Notes under the pieces: generated by a model
The model's database searches: none
The model's input: only the letters and a program-made list of their open reading frames with translations
What the model was told of the DNA's origin: nothing
Made by a program: the position numbers and the translations under genes
Assembly (NCBI GenBank): GCA_030448005.1
Contig: JAUJNT010000001.1
Location: 19,303-83,302 of the forward strand
From: Thermoleophilaceae bacterium
Lineage (GTDB): Bacteria; Actinomycetota; Thermoleophilia; Solirubrobacterales; Thermoleophilaceae
DNA length: 64,000 nucleotides
Direction: 5' to 3'
Shown here: piece after piece, positions 59,664 to 64,000 of the stretch
Numbering within the stretch: the stretch's first letter is position 1
Layout of the letters: each line of letters begins with the position of its first letter

Positions 59664-61199
59664 TCAACGCCCGCGCGCGGTGAGGAGGTAGAGCGGGGGC
59701 GCCGACACGAGCAGCAGGACCAGCGACGGCACCGCGCCCCGCTCGAAGAAGCCGACGCTCGTTGCGCCCCAGATCTCCGTCGAGAGGGTCTCGAAGCCGA
59801 TCGGGGCGAGGATGAGCGCCGCCGGCAGCTCCTTGACCGCCGTCAGGAACACGAGTGCCGCACCCGCCATCACCCCGCTGGCCGCGAGCGGAGTCGTCAC
59901 GGTGCGGAGCACGTCGAGCGGGCTGCGGCCCATGGCGCGCGCGGCCTCCTCGACCCGGGGCGACACCTGCAGCAGGGAGGCGCGGGTCGAGCCGATTGCC
60001 TGCGGGAGGAAGAGCACCACCCACGCGAACACGAGCATCGCAAGCGACTGGTAGAGCACCGGCACGGCGCGCGTCCCGAAGAAGACGAGCGCCAGCGCCA
60101 CCACCACGCCGGGAAGGGCATAGCCGGCATAGCTCGCGCGCTCGGCGAGGCCGGACGCCACCCCGGGGAAGCGCACCGAGAGCAGCGCGACCGGGAGGGC
60201 ACAGAGCGCGGCCACGGCGGCCGCCATGCCGGCGGCGATCAGCGAGTTGCCGGTCCCCGCTCCGATCCCCGCCCAGTCCGGGCTGCCCGCCACGCTCTGC
60301 AGCGACCAGTACACGAGCACCCCCACGGGGAGCACGAGCGCCAGCAGCACGACGGCGGAGCAGAACGCGAGCGCCGGCCAGCGCCAGCGCCCGAGCGGCA
60401 CGGTGGCCGGCGGCCGCGCGGTCCCCGGTGCGCTGCGGTGGTATGCCAGCCTGCCGCGGGCACGTCCTTCTAGCCACAGGACGGCGAGCATCACGAGCAC
60501 GAGCAGCGATGCCAGCGCCGCGGCGGAGGTGCGGCTGCCGGTGCCGTAGGCCGTGTAGATGACGCGCGTGAAGGAGTCGAAGCGCAAGATCGACACCGCG
60601 CCGAAGTCGTGCAGCACGTAGAGCGCCACCAGCAGCCCGCTCGCTCCGATCGCCGGCACGAGCTGGGGGAGCACGACGCTTCGGTATGTCCGCCACGCGG
60701 AGCGGCCCATGCCGCGCGCGGCCTCCTCGAGCTGCGGGTCGAGCCGGCTCATTGCCGCGCGGATCGTGAGCAGCGCCAGCGGGTAGGTGAACAGCACGAG
60801 CGTGAGCAGCGCGCCCGGGAAGCCGTAGATCGAGGGCAGCCGCTCCACGCCGAACGGGCCGGCCAGCAGGTCCTGGAGCAGACCGCGCGGGCCGAGCGCG
60901 GACACGATCAGGTAGGCCCCGATGTAGCTCGGGATGACCAGGGGCAACAGCGTGAGCACGGTCCAGGCGCGCCTGCCCGGCAGGTCCGTGCGCGCGGTCA
61001 GCCAGGCCAGTGGCAGCGCGAGTGCCACCGCCAGCGCGGTGACGGCCCCCGCAAGGCCCACGCTCCGAAGCACCAGGCGCAGGGTGCGCTCGCGCCACAG
61101 GGTGTCGAGTGCCTGATCGAGCGAGCCTCCCACCGTGATGGCCAGATAGGCCACGGGCAGGGCGGTGGCGGCGCCTATCGCGAGGCCCACCGCCAGCAA
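59664..61199 (-). CDS. fbpB: Fe(III)-type ABC transporter permease (double)
   Basis: Protein of at least 511 aa, about 12 membrane helices. It contains two binding-protein-dependent transport domains; each has an EAA loop (LEEAARGMGRSAWRTYRSVV and VEEAARAMGRSPLDVLRTVT). This fused layout is typical of FbpB/AfuB. A TTG at 61199 gives the start used here. The frame is open upstream with a plausible N-terminal tail (PPAAAAVPRARRSRPPRA), so the true start may lie nearer the fbpA stop at 61280. Confidence 0.9.
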   Translation of the reverse strand: MLAVGLAIGAATALPVAYLAITVGGSLDQALDTLWRERTLRLVLRSVGLAGAVTALAVALALPLAWLTARTDLPGRRAWTVLTLLPLVIPSYIGAYLIVSALGPRGLLQDLLAGPFGVERLPSIYGFPGALLTLVLFTYPLALLTIRAAMSRLDPQLEEAARGMGRSAWRTYRSVVLPQLVPAIGASGLLVALYVLHDFGAVSILRFDSFTRVIYTAYGTGSRTSAAALASLLVLVMLAVLWLEGRARGRLAYHRSAPGTARPPATVPLGRWRWPALAFCSAVVLLALVLPVGVLVYWSLQSVAGSPDWAGIGAGTGNSLIAAGMAAAVAALCALPVALLSVRFPGVASGLAERASYAGYALPGVVVALALVFFGTRAVPVLYQSLAMLVFAWVVLFLPQAIGSTRASLLQVSPRVEEAARAMGRSPLDVLRTVTTPLAASGVMAGAALVFLTAVKELPAALILAPIGFETLSTEIWGATSVGFFERGAVPSLVLLLVSAPPLYLLTARGR

Positions 61200-61279
61200 C
61201 GCCCGCGGCGGCCGGCTGCGGCGCGCGCGAGGGACCGCCGCGGCCGCAGGCGGGACGAGCGGCGTGGCGCTGCGCGCCT

Positions 61280-62287
61280 CTACAGGACCCCCGTCCGCTC
61301 GAGCAGATCGACGGTGCCCTGGAGGTCGGCAAGGTCGGCCAGGTCCACGTCTGGCTGCCTGATCGAGGAGAGGGGAACGAGGCCCGGCGCGGGCTTCACC
61401 CCGGCCGCCAGCGGGTACTCCTTCGTGCGCTCGGCGAAGTAGCGCTGAGCCTCCCGCGAGAGCAGGAACGAGATGAAGTCGCGAGCCGCATCCTCGTGCT
61501 CGGCCCCGGCGATCACCGCGGCGCCCGCCACGTTCACGAGCGCTCCCGGGTCGCCTCCCGGCGGCTCATAGATGCCCACCGGGTAGTCAGGGCCCTCCTG
61601 CGCCCGTGCCTCGGCCACGTAGTAGTGATTGATCAGCCCCACCTCGATCTCGCCCTTGGCCACCGCGTCCCGGATGGCCACGTTGTTCTCGTAGACCTGG
61701 GTGTCGTTTGCCTTCATCGCGCGGAGCCAGCGCTCCGCTCCGCTCTCGCCCTCGGTCTTGCGCAGCGCGGTCACGAAGGACTCGAAGGAGGCGTTCGTGG
61801 GCGCCCACCCCACCTTGGACTTCCACCTGGGCGCGGTCAAGCCGAGGACCGAGCGGGGGAGATCCGGCTCCCTCACGCGCTCCCTGTTGTACGCCACGAC
61901 CCGCGCGCGCCCTGAAACCCCGACCCAGTCGCCCTGAGGCGAGCGGAAACGGCTGTCCACCCGGTCGAGAATCGCCGTCGGAAGCAGCTCCAGACGGCCC
62001 TTCGCCTGAAGCGACCCGAGGGCGCCCGCGTCCTGCGAGAAGAAGACGTCGGCGGGGCTGCGGTCGCCTTCCTCGTTCAGGGTGGCGGCGATCTCGGGCG
62101 TAGTGCCGTAGCGGACCTTGATGTCCACGCCCTCCTCCTTCGCGTAGCGATCCAGGAGCGGCCCCACGAGATCCTGCTCACGGCCGGAGTAGATCGTCAG
62201 CTCGCCGGATCCGCCGTCCGCGCCGAAGCCACAGCCGGGCAGGGCCGCCGCCACGACCATGCCGAGGATCGGAAGAAGCTTGCGCAC
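61280..62287 (-). CDS. fbpA: Fe(III)-binding lipoprotein of ABC importer
   Basis: Protein of 335 aa from GTG 62287. Signal peptide with lipobox (AAALPGCGFG) anchors it to the membrane. The family marks are ELTIYSGREQDLVGPLLDRY, DVFFSQDAGALGSLQAKGRL, VGVSGRARVVAYNRERVREP, GWAPTNASFESFVTALRKTE and the tyrosine pair in GLINHYYVAEAR that binds ferric iron. It is transcribed first in the fbpABC order, directly under a 24-base palindrome. Confidence 0.93.
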   Translation of the reverse strand: MRKLLPILGMVVAAALPGCGFGADGGSGELTIYSGREQDLVGPLLDRYAKEEGVDIKVRYGTTPEIAATLNEEGDRSPADVFFSQDAGALGSLQAKGRLELLPTAILDRVDSRFRSPQGDWVGVSGRARVVAYNRERVREPDLPRSVLGLTAPRWKSKVGWAPTNASFESFVTALRKTEGESGAERWLRAMKANDTQVYENNVAIRDAVAKGEIEVGLINHYYVAEARAQEGPDYPVGIYEPPGGDPGALVNVAGAAVIAGAEHEDAARDFISFLLSREAQRYFAERTKEYPLAAGVKPAPGLVPLSSIRQPDVDLADLADLQGTVDLLERTGVL

Positions 62288-62289
62288 AG

Positions 62290-62313
62290 GGGAGTTAGGG
62301 TACCCTAACTCCC
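62290..62313. promoter_or_regulatory. 24-base perfect palindrome, probable iron-responsive operator
   Basis: The centre reads GTTAGGGTACCCTAAC and the symmetry extends to 12 bases on each side. It ends 2 bases before the fbpA GTG and about 100 bases before sufB. TTAGG...CCTAA halves resemble the DtxR/IdeR iron-box consensus. A TACCCT -10 box for fbpA would lie inside it, so binding would block initiation. Confidence 0.8.
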
Positions 62314-62358
62314 GCCTCGAGGCGATGGTTCGGGCGCGTATCCGCCGAGCCGAGACGC

Positions 62359-62380
62359 TAGAATCCTATATCCGACCGCC
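62359..62380 (+). promoter_or_regulatory. Putative sufB promoter with SufR-like half-site
   Basis: TAGAAT (62359-62364) is a good -10 hexamer. It overlaps AATCCTATA, similar to the half-sites (TATCCTACC) of the inverted repeat before sufR. About 50 bases of leader precede the sufB ATG. Confidence 0.4.
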
Positions 62381-62414
62381 CAGAGCGGAGATCCTGACCC
62401 GAGGCAAGGACACG

Positions 62415-63815
62415 ATGGCAGCCAACGACAAAACTCGAATCCCCAAGTCAAGCCCCATCGTCGAGGACGAGCAGGGCCAGCTCATCGCCCAGAAGGGTCT
62501 CTCGCGTGAGGTCGTCGCGGAGCTCTCCAAGGTCAAGGGCGAGCCCCAGTGGATGCGCGACCTGCGCATCAAGTCGCTCGAGATCTTCCAGCGCAAGCCA
62601 GTCCCCACGTGGGGCGTGGACCTCTCCGCCCTCGACCTCGAGGAGCTGGTGCTCTACAGCCCGCCCGAGGCCGGTCGCTACGACTCCTGGGACGAGGTCC
62701 CGGAGGAGATGAAGAAGACATACGAGGACCTCGGCATCCCCGAGGCCGAGCGCGAGCACCTCGCCGGCGTCGTGGGCACGTGGCGCCAGGAGCCGGTCTA
62801 CGAGAACCTCAAGAAGGAGTACTCCGATCTCGGGATCCTCTTCTGCTCCATGGACACCGCGGTGACGGAGTACCCCGAGCTGGTGCAGGAGTACTTCATG
62901 AAGAAGTGCGTCCCGCCGCAGGACAACAAGTTCTCGGCGCTTCACGGCGCGGTGTGGTCGGGCGGCTCCTTCCTCTACGTGCCCAAGGGCGTCAAGGTGG
63001 ACCTGCCGCTTCAGGCCTACTTCCGCATGGAGGGCGCCAACGAGGGCACCTTCGAGCACACGCTGATCATCGCCGACGAGGGCTCGGAGGTGAACTACAT
63101 CGAGGGCTGCACGGCACAGACCTACAGCGTCAACTCGATGCACTCGGCCGTGGTCGAGATCTTCGTGAAGGAGGGCGCCAAGGCCCGCTACACGACCGTC
63201 CAGAACTGGTCGAAGGACGTCTACAACCTCAACACCAAGCGCGCCATCGTCGAGGCCGAGGGCACCGTCGAGTGGGTCGGCGGATCGATGGGCGCCAAGG
63301 TGGTCATGCTCTACCCGGGCTCGTTCCTGATGGGGGAGGGCGCGCGCGCCGACCACCTGAACGTGGGCGTGGCCTCGGGCGACGTGTGGAAGGACACCGG
63401 CGCCAAGGTGCTCCACATGGCGCCCAACACCACCTCCAACATCCTCGCCAAGTCGATCTCCAAGGACGGCGGGGTCATGGGCTACCGCGGCCTGGTCCAC
63501 ATGGGCCACAAGTCGCAGGGCTCCAAGTCACACGTGCAGTGCGACGGCCTGATGATGGACCCGTACTCGCGCTCTGACACATGGCCCGACATCCAGATCA
63601 ACAACCCGCACGTCACGGTGGCCCACGAGGCGGTCGTCGGCAAGATCTCCGACGAGCAGATGTTCTACCTCCAGTCGCGCGGGCTCTCCGAGGAAGAGGC
63701 GGCGGGCATGATCGTGAACGGCTTCATCGAGCCGGTCACGAAGGAGCTGCCGATGGAGTACGCGATCGAGCTGAACCGGCTGATCCAGCTGGAGATGGTC
63801 GGCAGCGTCGGTTAG
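62415..63815 (+). CDS. sufB: Fe-S assembly scaffold protein SufB
   Basis: Protein of 466 aa: QGLIAQ-like N-terminus (EDEQGQLIAQKGLSREVVAE), EPQWMRDLRIKSLEIFQRKP, GILFCSMDTAVTEYPELVQE, KKCVPPQDNKFSALHGAVWS, YVPKGVKVDLPLQAYFR, NYIEGCTAQTYSVNSMHSAV and HVQCDGLMMDPYSRSDTWPD. The conserved Glu/Cys of the beta-helix and the C-terminal EEEAAGMIVNGFIEP are present. It works with SufC and SufD, encoded about 6.5 kb upstream. RBS-like GAGGCAAGGA precedes ATG 62415. Confidence 0.97.
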   Translation: MAANDKTRIPKSSPIVEDEQGQLIAQKGLSREVVAELSKVKGEPQWMRDLRIKSLEIFQRKPVPTWGVDLSALDLEELVLYSPPEAGRYDSWDEVPEEMKKTYEDLGIPEAEREHLAGVVGTWRQEPVYENLKKEYSDLGILFCSMDTAVTEYPELVQEYFMKKCVPPQDNKFSALHGAVWSGGSFLYVPKGVKVDLPLQAYFRMEGANEGTFEHTLIIADEGSEVNYIEGCTAQTYSVNSMHSAVVEIFVKEGAKARYTTVQNWSKDVYNLNTKRAIVEAEGTVEWVGGSMGAKVVMLYPGSFLMGEGARADHLNVGVASGDVWKDTGAKVLHMAPNTTSNILAKSISKDGGVMGYRGLVHMGHKSQGSKSHVQCDGLMMDPYSRSDTWPDIQINNPHVTVAHEAVVGKISDEQMFYLQSRGLSEEEAAGMIVNGFIEPVTKELPMEYAIELNRLIQLEMVGSVG

Positions 63816-63972
63816 CCGGCTGCAAAGCCTTCGCCAGGCGGTGTCATCGCTCGCTCGCGCGCAGAGCACGCGTCGCTTGCTCTTCCTTGCCTGACTTGCC
63901 TTTCGCTCGGCTAACCGCCGTCGCACTCTGAGCGCGGTCGGGGTTCGGTCCTGCAGCGACTACGCTCCTGGG

Positions 63973-64000
63973 GTGAAGGACGAGTTGGTGGTGCGAAGAG
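63973..64000 (+). CDS. Start of a gene cut by the window end
   Basis: GTG 63973 opens VKDELVVRR and continues past the window. TACGCT (63961-63966) followed by 6 bases before the GTG is exactly the leaderless pattern seen at hyuA. No family can be named from nine codons. Confidence 0.4.

Overview
The window is high-GC actinobacterial chromosome with short intergenic gaps, many 4-base stop/start overlaps (ATGA, GTGA) and frequent GTG or TTG starts. Several genes have a TANNNT box only 6-7 bases before the start codon, which suggests leaderless mRNAs. A surface protein with the N-terminal pattern LRRRPSPAMVISLIALF (41.7-42.3 kb) is typical of Thermoleophilia/Solirubrobacterales. That assignment is an inference; there is no rRNA or tRNA here to confirm it.

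Layout. 0-6 kb is a damaged accessory region. It holds a PadR-regulator remnant with an intact HAAS-type membrane partner, an aminoglycoside-phosphotransferase-like gene missing its middle, a frameshifted VOC gene, an ankyrin-repeat gene, an intact response regulator beside a kinase whose 5' half is replaced by an ABC-ATPase fragment, and a multiply frameshifted methyltransferase. 6-9.6 kb holds small enzymes (NUDIX, methyltransferase, alpha/beta hydrolase, VOC). 9.6-23.8 kb is mostly housekeeping on the minus strand: guaA, guaB3, pfkB, a D,D-carboxypeptidase with a LysM protein, pyrF, HU, the TldD/TldE pair with two small partners, a CDF transporter, rdgB, rph, murI and a Flp-like pilin. 23.8-31 kb carries asnB, a glycosyltransferase, two zinc-ribbon proteins, a histone-deacetylase-like hydrolase and nadB. 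31-43 kb has acetyltransferases, a flavin reductase, hydantoinase/oxoprolinase A and B, a DUF1802 protein, a HEYAH metallopeptidase-like protein and acyl-CoA dehydrogenases (one degraded).

43-47 kb encodes a protein-thiocarboxylate cysteine pathway: JAMM peptidase, CysM, a CysO-like carrier ending GGR, and a rhodanese-ThiF activating enzyme. cysM and the activating-enzyme gene share a 16-base block at identical distance from their ATGs. 47-51 kb has a GH10 xylanase, a NarL-type two-component system, a SCO copper chaperone and a HicBA module whose toxin is frameshifted.

51.6-64 kb is an iron-sulfur/iron region: sufR-sufC-sufD-sufS-sufU, then a coiled-coil protein, a methyltransferase and an EamA exporter, a three-gene Fe(III)-type ABC importer, and sufB alone about 6.5 kb away from the other suf genes. 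A 24-base perfect palindrome sits at the start of the iron-binding protein gene, and an inverted repeat precedes sufR.

Two patterns run through the window. Indels and internal deletions break many accessory genes (PadR, kinase, ABC, APH, VOC, methyltransferase, acyl-CoA dehydrogenase, HicA). Separately, short tandem duplications span the stop codon of at least four intact genes (rdgB, flavin reductase, xylanase, NarL regulator).
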